NCBI RefSeq assembly: GCF_003254585.1
Contig: NZ_QJGZ01000039.1
Coordinates: 310,001 to 374,000 of the forward strand
Direction of reading: 5' to 3'
Length of the DNA stretch: 64,000 bases
Source of the DNA: Flavobacterium sharifuzzamanii
GTDB lineage: Bacteria > Bacteroidota > Bacteroidia > Flavobacteriales > Flavobacteriaceae
Shown here: positions 8,673 to 20,000 of the stretch, in pieces
How positions within the stretch are numbered: position 1 is the first letter of the stretch
Layout of the letters: each line of letters begins with the position of its first letter
The notes under the pieces: generated by a model
What the model was told of the DNA's origin: nothing
The model's input: the letters and a program-made list of their open reading frames with translations, nothing else
The model's database searches: none
Position numbers and translations under genes: made by a program

Positions 8673-11342
8673 TTAATTTACCAATATTTTTTTCACTTCT
8701 CTTCTGTTACCATCAGTAACCGTTACAAAATAAAGACCCGAAGGCACATCTGGCAATTGAATATCTTGAATAAAATATCCCGAACCTTGGAAGGTTCTAT
8801 CGTAAACATATTTTCCATTAATATCATTAACGTAAACTTTAATCTCGCTTACTGAATCTCTATCAAATTGCACTGTAAAGGTTCCTTTGTTTGGATTTGG
8901 ATAGGCAACAAAATCGACATTTTCAAAATCATCATTTCCTAATGTATAGGTTTTAGTACAAATATTTACCGATGCAGAATTTATTGTTCCTAAAGACCCT
9001 ACCTTATCATCAAAAACTCTAAAAGTCCAATTCCCTTCTGGATTTTCTCCATTAAAAGCACTTAGAGCAGTTGAAGGAATAACAATCTGGCTAGTAGTTG
9101 TATTACAATTTAAGGCAGTTCCACTATCATCAAACTGCAAAGCAAAAGTTGAATTTGTACTTCCACAGTTTTTATTAAATAAAGTAACCACTGTTCCACT
9201 TGGACTTATGATTTTCATAGTCAAATCTGAAAATCTCGCATGCGTTACATTTACCGAAACATTGACATCAGAAACTAATCCTGAAGAAGCAGGCACAGCA
9301 ACACTTTTATTTACATTGACATTGACGTCAGTTGAATATCCACCACCAAAATTATATGACACACAAGATGTCGAAACTATATATCCTACCGCAAATGGTT
9401 TGCTATTTATAGCATAATAAATATTATTAACTGGTTCTATCAAAAGTCTGCAGTTGGTTGAAGCATCAATTTCTGGAACCAATATTGTTTCAGAACCATC
9501 GTTTGGAGTATTACTAGCCAAAACCACTGGATATGTTAATCCACCATCTACAGATAATTTTATATTTACGTTTGCTGATCCGGGCAGTGTATTCGTATTA
9601 TTTACACTCCACGTAATCGTTTGTGCCGATCCTTTTGCCCACCCCAGATTATCGTCTGCTTGCGAAGTTACTGCAAACGGTCCAGCTGCGGCAGTTACAG
9701 TTACCACCATAGCATCTGTATTGGTTTGTCCCTTTCCTAAAGCGGCATTGTCCCTTCCTGTAAGCGTAAAATTCATTGTTTTTGCAATAGAAGAAACAGA
9801 TTCCCAACTTGTAGTCAATTGATTATTTAATACTGAACTTAAAGCCGGCATATAACGAACTGGTAAAGCTGTAGGCGGAAAAGATCTAAACATTGGTCCA
9901 TCTGGTTTTGTAGAATACGTTAAACTATTACCTGCAAAAGCTGTCGTAGCACTGTCAAATTGCTCCCAAGTATAAGTTATAGAATTTCCTTCAGGATCAG
10001 AACCTGTTCCTGTTAAAATAAATGGCGTACTAATTGGAATAGTATAGTCTGAACCCGCATTTATGACTGGAGGATTATTATCAACTATAGGTGTAGACAC
10101 GGGACAAGTTTTTGCTGCTAGATTATTCTGTATTTGGCTAATGCTTGCATAAGAAAAATAATCATCAGAATGATTCTGAACATCATAATCTGTTACTCCA
10201 GCATATCCCATAATGGTTGAACCGCTTCCTGGTTCGTAACATGCTCCATAACCTTCATTTTGAAAAGAAAAAGTATGTGTACCCCCAAGCTGATGCCCCA
10301 TTTCATGCGCAACAAAATCTATATCAAAATTATCTCCTTGTGGTCTTGCATCTGCTGGAGATGTAAATGCGCTACCTTTTCCAAGAGGTTGGCTAGAAGT
10401 TGGACTAACACATACGCAGCCAATGCAACTTGCATTTCCTCCGCCACCTGAAGCGCCAAATAAATGGCCAATATCGTAATTGCCCTCACCCACTATGTTT
10501 GTTAATGTCGTTTGTACTTCTTTTGGCCAAGTAGGATTGTTATTATCAGCACCTACTGATGCAATAGAATAAGGATCTGTAGAAGCATCTGTATAAATAA
10601 CAGCGTCATTATTTGCAATTAAAACTAACTGCACTGCAAGATCTCTATTAAAAATACCATTTACTCGAGTTAAAGTAGCATTCATTCCAGCCAAAGCTCC
10701 TTCTTTTGTTCCGCCGAAATAAGCTGTATATTCTCCTGTACAGGATAATGCCAATCGAAGCGTTTTAAATTGTTTGGCATTAGATGCTGTTTTTGCAGTA
10801 ATCGTACTTTTATTTTCAAAAATTTGATTGGTTGTTTTACAGTTCAACAACATTTTTGATGCTGCATTGTCTGCTGATTTAAACAAAACGTATTCCGATT
10901 TATTGTCTGGGTTCTGTTCAATGTATTCTGTTGGTTTTGCTGTTCTAAAAACCATAGTCTGCATTCCGATTGGAGCAACGCTAAAATGTATTTTCGCATT
11001 TTTATCGTCTATTCCGCGACCTTCATAAGATCTGATTTCTGGATATTTTGCTTGTAATTCTGGATCAAAATTTGAAGATTCCCAAACCGAAAAACGTTCT
11101 AAAATTCCATCCGTATTTGGAATAGTAATTTCCGATGTAGTATTTTTTGCTGTTTTATTTGATGCCGAAGCGAGCTTTGAACTCAAAAGGCTCGCATTTA
11201 ATTTATAATATAATTTATTGGAACTTATCCCATCAGCTTTTCGCGAAAGCGATGAAGAAGCTACTTTCTGCCATAAAGCATCTTGTGCATTAATTGTTGC
11301 AGAACAGAAAATTAAAAATATATAAAGTAGTTGTTTTTTCAT
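8673..11342 (-). CDS. Secreted reprolysin-like (M12B) zinc metalloprotease with P domain and T9SS type A signal
   Basis: The 889-aa protein has a Sec signal (MKKQLLYIFLIFCSATINAQ), a propeptide-like region, and a metzincin catalytic domain with the zinc motif HEMGHQLGGTH (first His near residue 344) followed by the Met-turn GSTIMGYAG. After it come a PKD/Ig-like segment (about 425-465, GSDPEGNSITYTWEQFD), a further beta-rich domain, a proprotein-convertase P domain (about 660-797, ENPEGNWTFRVFDD) and a C-terminal type A sorting domain (YPNPNKGTFTVQ to KKILVN). Such proteins are exported by the T9SS and then released or attached at the surface. All zinc ligands are present, so it should be active; substrates are unknown. 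The gene is monocistronic. Confidence 0.93.
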   Translation of the reverse strand: MKKQLLYIFLIFCSATINAQDALWQKVASSSLSRKADGISSNKLYYKLNASLLSSKLASASNKTAKNTTSEITIPNTDGILERFSVWESSNFDPELQAKYPEIRSYEGRGIDDKNAKIHFSVAPIGMQTMVFRTAKPTEYIEQNPDNKSEYVLFKSADNAASKMLLNCKTTNQIFENKSTITAKTASNAKQFKTLRLALSCTGEYTAYFGGTKEGALAGMNATLTRVNGIFNRDLAVQLVLIANNDAVIYTDASTDPYSIASVGADNNNPTWPKEVQTTLTNIVGEGNYDIGHLFGASGGGGNASCIGCVCVSPTSSQPLGKGSAFTSPADARPQGDNFDIDFVAHEMGHQLGGTHTFSFQNEGYGACYEPGSGSTIMGYAGVTDYDVQNHSDDYFSYASISQIQNNLAAKTCPVSTPIVDNNPPVINAGSDYTIPISTPFILTGTGSDPEGNSITYTWEQFDSATTAFAGNSLTYSTKPDGPMFRSFPPTALPVRYMPALSSVLNNQLTTSWESVSSIAKTMNFTLTGRDNAALGKGQTNTDAMVVTVTAAAGPFAVTSQADDNLGWAKGSAQTITWSVNNTNTLPGSANVNIKLSVDGGLTYPVVLASNTPNDGSETILVPEIDASTNCRLLIEPVNNIYYAINSKPFAVGYIVSTSCVSYNFGGGYSTDVNVNVNKSVAVPASSGLVSDVNVSVNVTHARFSDLTMKIISPSGTVVTLFNKNCGSTNSTFALQFDDSGTALNCNTTTSQIVIPSTALSAFNGENPEGNWTFRVFDDKVGSLGTINSASVNICTKTYTLGNDDFENVDFVAYPNPNKGTFTVQFDRDSVSEIKVYVNDINGKYVYDRTFQGSGYFIQDIQLPDVPSGLYFVTVTDGNRREVKKILVN

Positions 11343-11506
11343 ACTCTTAAAATATAATAATCAAAATTACTTCAATTAATTTGAAATTATATTATCTACG
11401 CAACAATTATTGTTTTTTAATCGTCGAGTCCTCTTATTTCTACAAAAATATCCAGTATACATTAAAATTCGATTTAGCATAGTATTAAATTTAAAAGAGA
11501 ATAGTA

Positions 11507-11514
11507 TAAATTTG
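11507..11514 (+). promoter_or_regulatory. Candidate -7 promoter box for ribF
   Basis: TAAATTTG matches TAnnTTTG and lies 21 bases before the TTG start of ribF. No -33 TTG is seen at the expected distance. Confidence 0.4.
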
Positions 11515-11535
11515 CAGCATCTTAAATAATTTGTT

Positions 11536-12483
11536 TTGAAGCTCTTTCATTCTATAAACGATTTTCAGTCAACCAAGAAAACAATTTTAACTCTTGGTAC
11601 CTTTGATGGCGTACATATTGGTCATAAAAAAATTCTGGAACGAATTACTCAGAATACTGAAAATGGAAAATATGAAAGTCTGGTCTTAACCTTTTTTCCG
11701 CATCCTAGAATGGTTCTTCAGGAAAAATCTGAAATAAGATTGCTGAATACCATTGAGGAAAAAATAAAACTTTTGGAAGCAACGGGCATAGAAAATCTTG
11801 TTGTTCATCCTTTTAATGAAAGTTTTTCAAGATTAACTGCTGAAGAATTTGTTCGAACGATTTTAGTTGAAAAATTCCAGATTCAAAAAATTATTATTGG
11901 TCACGATCATCGTTTTGGACGCAATAGAACTGCAAATATTGATGATTTGATTGCTTTTGGAATCGAATACGGATTTGAAGTGGAACAAATTTCTGCTGAA
12001 GAAATTCAGGACGTTTCGGTAAGTTCGACCAAAATCAGAAAAGCTTTAAATGAAGGAAACATGGCTTTGGCCAATGAATATTTAGGTTATAGCTATTTCT
12101 TGAACGGAACGGTAGCAAAAGGAAAACAACTAGGAAGAACTATTGGCTTCCCTACTGCAAATATTCAGATTGAAGAAGATTACAAACTTATTCCAAAAAT
12201 TGGTGTTTATGTTGTAAAAGCCATTGTAAACGGAGAAATTGTTTTTGGAATGATGAATATTGGTTTCAATCCGACTGTCAATGGTGAAAAACAGACTATT
12301 GAAGTCCACTTGTTCAATTTTGACAAAGACATTTACGACCAGAAGATTGAAGTTTCTTTACTTCATTATATCCGTGAAGAACAAAAATTTGGTTCGTTAG
12401 ATGCCTTAAAGGCCCAGCTTCATCAAGATCAAGTCGATTCTTTAGCTTTTATAGGCTCTTCTTTAAAAAATCAAACTGCATAG
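11536..12483 (+). CDS. ribF: Bifunctional riboflavin kinase / FAD synthetase RibF
   Basis: RibF makes FMN from riboflavin and then FAD from FMN and ATP. The N-terminal nucleotidyltransferase domain (about 1-185) has the HxGH-type loop in LGTFDGVHIGHKKIL and IIIGHDHRFGRNR. The C-terminal kinase domain (about 186-310) has GRTIGFPTANI and GMMNIGFNPT. The 315-aa length is normal. The start is TTG: an in-frame stop lies only nine bases upstream and there is no ATG near, and the sequence beginning KLFHSINDFQ aligns with how the family starts. It stands alone, downstream of a promoter-like box, with no FMN-riboswitch-like leader in the short 5' region. Confidence 0.95.
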   Translation: MKLFHSINDFQSTKKTILTLGTFDGVHIGHKKILERITQNTENGKYESLVLTFFPHPRMVLQEKSEIRLLNTIEEKIKLLEATGIENLVVHPFNESFSRLTAEEFVRTILVEKFQIQKIIIGHDHRFGRNRTANIDDLIAFGIEYGFEVEQISAEEIQDVSVSSTKIRKALNEGNMALANEYLGYSYFLNGTVAKGKQLGRTIGFPTANIQIEEDYKLIPKIGVYVVKAIVNGEIVFGMMNIGFNPTVNGEKQTIEVHLFNFDKDIYDQKIEVSLLHYIREEQKFGSLDALKAQLHQDQVDSLAFIGSSLKNQTA

Positions 12484-12581
12484 TTTTTACCGTTTTTAAA
12501 TCATCGTAGTTATTTTTTTAGTAAATTTGATAGAACACTGTTTTTCAAATATTTACTATTAACTTCTAAAAAATAACCACT

Positions 12582-13019
12582 ATGAAATTACCTAAAGAAA
12601 TTACCAACGGGTTTTTGATTTTCCTCGGAATTGGCATTTATTTTTTATTAATGAATGTACTAGGTTTGGCAGATTTGTTTTATTTGAGAACACTCAACGT
12701 TTTCTTTATATTCTACGGTGTTAACAGGACAATGCAGATGAATCTTCATGAAGGAGAAACCAATTTTTTATCTAATGCCATTTCTGCAATGACAACTTCT
12801 GTAGTTGGTGTCTGCATGAGTGTGTTTGGCTTATTAGTATATAGTTACGCTCGAGGCGGAGATGCTTACGTAAGAACTTTATCTGAAACATTTATGTTCG
12901 GAGGAAATCCATCAGTGCCAACTTATTGTATTTGTCTATTATTTGAAGGAATTGCGTCTTCTGTAATAGTTACTTTAATGATGATGCTGTACTGGAATAA
13001 CAAATATGCAGCTGATTAA
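12582..13019 (+). CDS. Small integral membrane protein of unknown function
   Basis: The 145-aa product has four hydrophobic stretches long enough to cross the membrane (about residues 10-30, 32-50, 65-90 and 115-138) and no signal peptide, catalytic motif or Cys/His cluster. It resembles the small membrane proteins of the DUF4199 kind found in Bacteroidota, but I cannot assign the family firmly. A TAAATTTG box at 12522-12529 could be its promoter, giving a leader of about 45 bases. It lies between ribF and a cupin-domain gene in the same direction, with gaps of about 100 bases on each side, so co-transcription is possible but not shown. Confidence 0.75.
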   Translation: MKLPKEITNGFLIFLGIGIYFLLMNVLGLADLFYLRTLNVFFIFYGVNRTMQMNLHEGETNFLSNAISAMTTSVVGVCMSVFGLLVYSYARGGDAYVRTLSETFMFGGNPSVPTYCICLLFEGIASSVIVTLMMMLYWNNKYAAD

Positions 13020-13128
13020 TTTTGAAATCGATTAGATTAAAAAATTAGTCTAAAGAGCTCTATAATTTCAACAAAAATTTTTAAATTGCTTATAACTCAG
13101 ACTATAAGCAATTTTTTTATTTAATAAA

Positions 13129-13995
13129 ATGAAGTTAAAACAAATAGAAAGGGTTAAAAAAATCTCCAAAGAAGATTTTGTTTCCCATTATGTAAAAAAA
13201 CAAATTCCTGTTGTTATTGAACAATTGACCGAAGACTGGCCAGCTTATAACAAATGGAAATTATCTTATATAAAAGAAATCGCAGGAAATTCAATCGTTC
13301 CTTTATATGACGACAGACCTGTTAACCACGAAGACGGATTTAACGAGGCTCATACCACAATGAAAATGAGTGATTATATTGACTTATTGGAAGAAAAGCC
13401 TACTAATTACCGTATTTTCCTTTATAATCTAATGAAAGAAGTCCCTTCTTTAAAAAACGACTTCTTATGGCCCGATATTGGCTTAAAATTAGTCAAGCAA
13501 ATGCCTATGTTATTTTTTGGAGGAGAAAATTCGAAGGTTTTTATGCACTATGATATTGATTATTCAAACATTCTTCATTTTCATTTTCATGGCGAAAAAC
13601 AATGCATGATTTTTCCTCCAAGCCAGTCAAAATTTATGTATAAAGTTCCCCATGCCTTAATTTCAAGAGAAGATATTGATTTTGACAATCCGGATTATGA
13701 AAAATTTCCAGCACTTAAAAATGTTGAAGGCTATATCACTAATTTAAAGCATGGCGAAATGCTATACATGCCTGAAGGATACTGGCACTATATGAAATAT
13801 TTAACCCCTGGTTTTTCGATGAGTCTTCGCTCTTTTCCAAAAAACATAGTCAACTTATCTAAAGCGGCTTACAATGTTTTCATTATGCGTCATTTTGATA
13901 TTATGATGCGAAAAATTCAAGGTCAAAAATGGATAGATTATAAAAACGAAAAAGCTATTAAAGATACGCATCAAAATCTACAGCGTGCACTTTAA
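13129..13995 (+). CDS. JmjC/cupin_8 domain oxygenase-like protein
   Basis: The 288-aa cytoplasmic protein has a cupin_8 (JmjC-like) beta-barrel fold. The iron-binding facial triad appears complete: H140 and D142 in VFMHYDID and H220 in EGYWHYMKY. Family members are Fe(II)/2-oxoglutarate dioxygenases that hydroxylate proteins or small molecules; some have lost activity. The N-terminal motif PVVIEQLTEDWPAYNKWKLSY is typical of the factor-inhibiting-HIF-like branch. The conserved triad suggests a working hydroxylase, but the substrate cannot be read from sequence or context. It ends at a strong hairpin shared with the convergent surface-protein gene. Confidence 0.85.
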   Translation: MKLKQIERVKKISKEDFVSHYVKKQIPVVIEQLTEDWPAYNKWKLSYIKEIAGNSIVPLYDDRPVNHEDGFNEAHTTMKMSDYIDLLEEKPTNYRIFLYNLMKEVPSLKNDFLWPDIGLKLVKQMPMLFFGGENSKVFMHYDIDYSNILHFHFHGEKQCMIFPPSQSKFMYKVPHALISREDIDFDNPDYEKFPALKNVEGYITNLKHGEMLYMPEGYWHYMKYLTPGFSMSLRSFPKNIVNLSKAAYNVFIMRHFDIMMRKIQGQKWIDYKNEKAIKDTHQNLQRAL

Positions 13996-13996
13996 T

Positions 13997-14033
13997 AAAA
14001 AAGCGGTTGAGGGAAATTCTCAACCGCTTTTTT
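13997..14033. terminator. Bidirectional terminator
   Basis: A perfect 15-bp stem (13997-14011 with 14019-14033) has a seven-base loop, GC-rich core AGCGGTTGAG and A/T runs on both sides. It serves the cupin gene (plus) and the 2287-aa surface-protein gene (minus), which end two and four bases away. Confidence 0.9.
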
Positions 14034-14036
14034 ATT

Positions 14037-17000
14037 TTATCTGAATACTATTTTTCTAGTGACTGTTTTTCCGTTATCTAAAGTCATTTTTACTAGTAAG
14101 ATTTGAGGACCCGACTGAAAATTGTTTACGATCCATTCCTTATTTCCTATTCGTTTTTTAAGATAGAGCTGTTTTCCTCCCATGTCATAAATAACAACTT
14201 CTTGAAGATTTTCCTGCTCAGAAATAGATTGCAGTCTGATATTTTTATCTTTAACAGAAACAACAATGTTTTGATCTTGATTTTCAAAATCTTCATTCCC
14301 AAGCGATTTATCATCATCATTATTTGTGTAACGCAAAACAAAACGTTTAAGGAAAGTTCCTGGCGCTGACCTAAATGTATAGCCTCCAGTTTTAAGATTA
14401 TGAATCGTGTTCGTTACATTATCTTGCAAATAAATATTCTGAGTGCTCAAACTTCCGTCAGTGTGATCAATAGCAATTGTAAAATTACCTTCCGGAATAG
14501 TAGACTTATATCCGATAGGAATTGTATCTGTCACAACAAAAGGCACTGCTCTCCCCTGAATAACTAATTTTTTATCTTCATTAATGCTATAAAAATCAAC
14601 ATAAGGATTTGCATTCAGTGTGACTGCATCATAATTATAATCAAAAGAATTTGTTGCTCCAGTTATATACCCAATTAGTAATTGTTTAAAAGCACCTTCT
14701 GTATTTGTTAAATTCAACCATACACGATGTTTTTCAATTAGAGTTGTATTTGCAGATTTATAAAACTGACTATTATTATTAGCCACTCGCATTGAATTTG
14801 TATATACGGGATTCTGTCCTGTTCGGGATTTAGCAAAAAAACCTTGTCCTGTAGCAATATATCCCTTTGGTTCACTTTGATTTCCTGGAGACGTTGCTCC
14901 AGTTCCCTCCATTGTTCCTACCTCTGTGAGTCCCGATAAATTATAATAAGCAAAATCACTACCAGTATAAGTATAGGTATTGGTACCAGGAATTAAAGTA
15001 GGAGGGCTATTATGTGTCCAAAAATACAGTGTCCCGTAAAGGCGATCTGCATTGTCATGAATAAATTGGTCTGCATAAATTGCTGAAGGATATGGATTTC
15101 CTAGAAATATTAATTTTTCAGCTGCGCCTGAAGGACCTAAAATTGTTCCGTTATTTGGCACTCCTTTAAATTGTCCACCAAAAATTTGAGTCGAATTCAA
15201 GTCATAAAATTGAGGAGATCTAATACTATAGCCATTTCCTTTGACCATTTCTTCTGCTCCATTACTAATTAGTATCCATTTTTCCGTTGCAGAATTGAAC
15301 TTATGATATTTGTCCCAAAGAGTATTTGGCGATAAATCATGTAATGTGAAAGCTGGTACACGGGTTACTGGCGAAGACCAATATGTAACATCATAACGTC
15401 TTACTGGCGTTGTATTTCTTTTGTAAGTAATATTTCCTGTATTATCTACGTCATTAATTTGAACTAAGCTTGAATTGTTTTCAAAAATTAAAGTTCCATT
15501 ACCAAGTACATTTACTTCATTTGTTACAGTAATTGCATTTGTGCCTTGCACAACGAGAGACCCATTATTCTCAACCGTTAATCTGCTTACAAAAAAACTG
15601 GCATTAGTTCCAGAGATAATCGGATCAAACCCTACTTTTGGAATGTCTACACAATCAGAAGTAATAGGAACTCCTGTTGGTGTCCAATTTGCAGGATTTC
15701 CCCAATTGCCATCAACACTTCCATTCCATGCTTTAGTAACAAAAGCATTTATCATGATTGGTGTAGCTTGTGATACACAGCCTGATGTACTATTTCTTAC
15801 TTGTACATTGTAACCTCCAGAAGAAAGTCCGGCAAATACTCCAGAAGTATTACTAAAATCTACTCCGTCTATACTATAAGTATATCCAGTTCCTGAAGCT
15901 GGAGAAGTAACTGTTATCACACCTGTATTATTTACACAGGTTGGCAATTGGGTTACAGAAGCTGTCGGCGCAGCTGCAACTGCATTTACTGTCAAAGAAA
16001 CATTTTGACTCGCTTGGCAACCTCCTGAAGTTGTAATGGTCATTATTCCGTTATAAGTTCCTGCAGTGGCATTTGCTGGAACATTCACATTTATAATGTC
16101 TCCAGATCCCGAACTAAAAGGAAATGGAGTAGTTCCTTGGTCTGTCAAGGCAACCCAATCAATAGCATAATTAATTGGAGATCCTGTGGTTGATGAATAA
16201 CTTAAAGTAGTCGTTTGAGCTGATAAACTTTGGCAAACTGGAGTAAAGACTCCTGCTGTGTTTATAGTTGGAAGACTATTAATCTTCAAAGAAATTGCTT
16301 GTGTTGTTTGACAGTTATTTGATGTGAAAATTGTCATTACACCGCTATAAGTTCCAACGGCTGCGTTTGCAGGAACAGTAATATTATTGATAATTCCTCC
16401 TGCAGAATCAAAAGAAAAAGTAGTAGCTCCTTGATCATTTAATACAGCCCAATCAATTGAATAACTGATTGGAGTACCAGTTGTTGCAGAATAAGGTAAA
16501 GAAGCCGTTTGCACTGACGCATTTTGACAAACAGAGGTTAGATTCCCTGATGTAGTAATTGTTGGGGTTTGATTAACAGTTACTGTAAAATTACTTGGCG
16601 TCGAAATGCATCCATTAGCATTTTTTACTGTTAAAGTTCCTGTATAAGTGCCCGAAGCTGTCCCAGCAGGAACCGCAATATTTATCGGACTGGCAGTTAA
16701 AGTTGCATCTGTAATATCTGTAAAACTGTTTGCTGGACTTGCATTCCAAGTTATACTATAAGTAGTTGGAGAGTTTGTCACGGCACTATATGGCAATACT
16801 GTATTCTGTGAATTTGAACTTGTACAGACAGCTGTTGTGGCTCCTAATGCTATTGTTGGTAAAGGATTAACGGTAACAGTAAAATTATTTGTAGCGGACA
16901 CGCATCCTGCGGCATTGCTTACTGTTAATATTCCTGTGTAAGTGCCTGCTGCTGTGTTTGCCGGTATGGAAATATTAATTGGACTTGCAGATAAAATATC

Positions 17001-20000
17001 ATTCGAAACCGGTATAAAATTATTTGCAGGAGATGCATTCCAAGTTATGCTGTAAGTAGTTGGCGAGTTTGTTATTGCACTATAGGGCAATGTGGTACTC
17101 TGAACATTTGAACTTGTACAGACAGCTGTTGTGGCTCCTAATGCTATTGTTGGCAAAGGATTTACGGTTACAGTAAAATTATTTGATGTTGACACGCATC
17201 CTGCCGCATTGCTTACTGTTAATGCTCCTGTATATGTTCCTGCGGCAGTATTTGCTGGGATAGAAATACTAATCGGACTTGAAGATAAAGCCACATTTGA
17301 AACCGGCGCAAAACTATTGGCTGGGGATGCATTCCAGGTTATGCTGTAAGTTGTTGGTGAATTTGTAACTGCACTATAGGGCAATGTGGTGCTCTGAACA
17401 TTTGAACTTGTACAGACCGCGGTAGTTGCGCCTAATGTTATAGTTGGCAAAGGATTTACGGTTACAGTAAAATTGTTTGATGCTGACACGCATCCTGCCG
17501 CATTGCTTACTGTTAATGTTCCCGTGTATGTCCCCGCTGCTGTATTTGCTGGGATAGAAATACTAATCGGACTTGACGGTAAAGATGCATTAGTAATTAC
17601 TACAAAGCTATTTGTAGGACTGGCATTCCATGTAATGCTGTAGTTTGTTGGCGAATTGGTTGTTGTCGTGTAAGGTAATGCCGTAGTTTGCGAATTTGAA
17701 CTTATACATACAGCTGCCGAGGCGCCTAATGTTATAGTTGGCAAAGGATTTACGGTTACAGTAAAATTGTTTGATGTTGACACACATCCTGCCGCATTAC
17801 TTACTGTTAATGTTCCCGTGTATGTCCCCGCTGCTGTATTTGCTGGTATGGAAATATTAATTGGACTTGCCGGTAAAGCCGCATTTGAAACTGGTAAAAA
17901 ACTATTTGCAGGACTAGCATTCCATGTAATGCTATAGTTTGTTGGAGAATTGGTTGTTGCCGTGTAAGGTAATGTGGTAGTTTGCGAACTTGAACTTACA
18001 CATACAGCTGTCGTGGCACCTAATGTTATAGTTGGCAAAGGATTTACGGTTACGGTAAAATTGTTTGATGCTGATATGCATCCTGTCGCATTACTTACTG
18101 TTAATGTTCCTGTATATGTTCCTGCGGCAGTTCCTGCTGGAACCGCAATACTGATCGGACTTGCCGGTAAAGCTGCATTTGAAACTGGCAAAAAACTATT
18201 TGAAGGACTGGCATTCCATGTAATACTATAGGTCGTTGGTGAATTTGTTGTAGCACTATAACTCAAATTTGAAGTTTGAGCCGAAGTGCTAACACAAACT
18301 TGTGTTGCCGTACCAAGGGTAATAGTTGGAAGCGGATTAACAGTGACTGTAAAATTATTTGCTGTTGATACGCATCCTGCTGCATTTTTCACTGTTAATG
18401 TTCCTGTGTATGTCCCCGCTGCTGTATTTGCTGGTACAGAGATATTAATTGGACTTGCTGATAAAGCTGCATTTGAAACTGGTAAAAAACTATTTGCAGG
18501 ACTGGCATTCCATGTAATGCTGTAAGTAGTTGGCGAATTTGTTACTGTACCATAAGGTAATGTGGTGCTCTGAACATTTGAACTTGTACAGACAGCCGTC
18601 GTGGCACCTAATGCTATTGTTGGCAAAGGATTTACTGTTACAGTAAAATTGTTTGATGTTGACACGCATCCTGCCGCATTACTTACTGTTAATGTTCCTG
18701 TGTATGTTCCCGCTGCTGTATTTGCTGGTATGGAAATATTAATCGGACTTGCCGGTAAAGCTGCATTTGAAACTGGTAAAAAACTATTTGCAGGACTGGC
18801 ATTCCACGTAATGCTATAGTTTGTTGGTGAATTGGTTGTTGCTGAGTAAGGTAATGTTGTACTCTGCAAATTTGAACTTGTACATACAGCCGTCGTACCA
18901 CTTAATGTTATTGTTGGCAAAGGATTTACGGTTACAGTAAAATTATTTGTTGAAGATACACACCCAGTTGCATTTTTAACGGTTAAAGTTCCTGTATAAG
19001 TTCCGACAGCAGTTCCTGCAGGAACTGCAATACTGATTGGACTAGATGTTAATGATGCATTTGAAACTGGCAAAAATGTATTTGTCGGACTTGCATTCCA
19101 TGTAATACTGTAAGTCGTTGGTGAATTTGTTGTAGCACTATAACTCAAATTTGAAGTTTGAGCCGAAGCGCTAACACAAACTTGCGTTGCCGTACCAAGT
19201 GTAATTGTTGGTATTCCACTCACTGTCACTGTAAAATTATTTGTTGCAGATGTGCATCCAGCAGCATTTTTTACTGTTAATACTCCTGTATATGTTCCTA
19301 CAGCTGTGTTTGCTGGTATTGCGATATTAATCGGGCTTGCAGGTAAAGCTGCATTTGAAATAGGCAAAAAAGTATTTGTTGGACTTGCATTCCATGTAAT
19401 ACTGTAGGTCGTTGGGGAGTTGGTAACTGCAGTATAAGGCAACGTTGTACTCTGTGCACTTGAACTTGGACAGACCGCCGTAGTGCTACTCAATGTAATT
19501 GTCGGTAACGGATTTACAACAACTGTAAAATTATTTGTCGCAGATACACACCCAGCATTGCTCACAGTAAGTGTCCCCGTATAAGTTCCAGCGACAGTTC
19601 CTGCTGGAACTTCAATAGTAATAGGACTTGCTGGTAAAGTTGCATTTGAAACTGGCAAAAAAGTATTTGCAGGACTTGCGTTCCACGTAATACTGTAGTT
19701 TGTTGGAGAATTTGTCGTCCCAGTATAACTTAAATTAGTTGTTTGTGCACTTGCACTTGTACATACTGCATTAGCTGTTCCTAAAGTAATTGTTGGCAGA
19801 GCTGTTATATTAATTTGTGTTGACAAACCTATTGAAGAGGTACAATCAACTGATGTTAAAGTATTAAGCACAATATTACTATTTCCAACATTGATAAATC
19901 CAGCTGCATCAAAACTTCCAGATCCTGCTGTTGTGACAACCATTGTTGTTGTTAAATTTGAAGCTGAAGGGTTACTTCTGTGATAGTTTACCGTATATGT

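Noticed and set aside
17131..18901. Several open frames on the opposite strand (and in another frame) of the 98-aa repeat region
   Set aside because: They repeat with the same 294-base period as the sense repeats, have no promoter-like boxes and are by-products of the repetitive codon pattern of the 2287-aa gene.
16563..19793. Tandem repeats as a CRISPR array
   Set aside because: Units are 294 bases, coding and without unique spacers of 25-40 bases; no cas genes are near.
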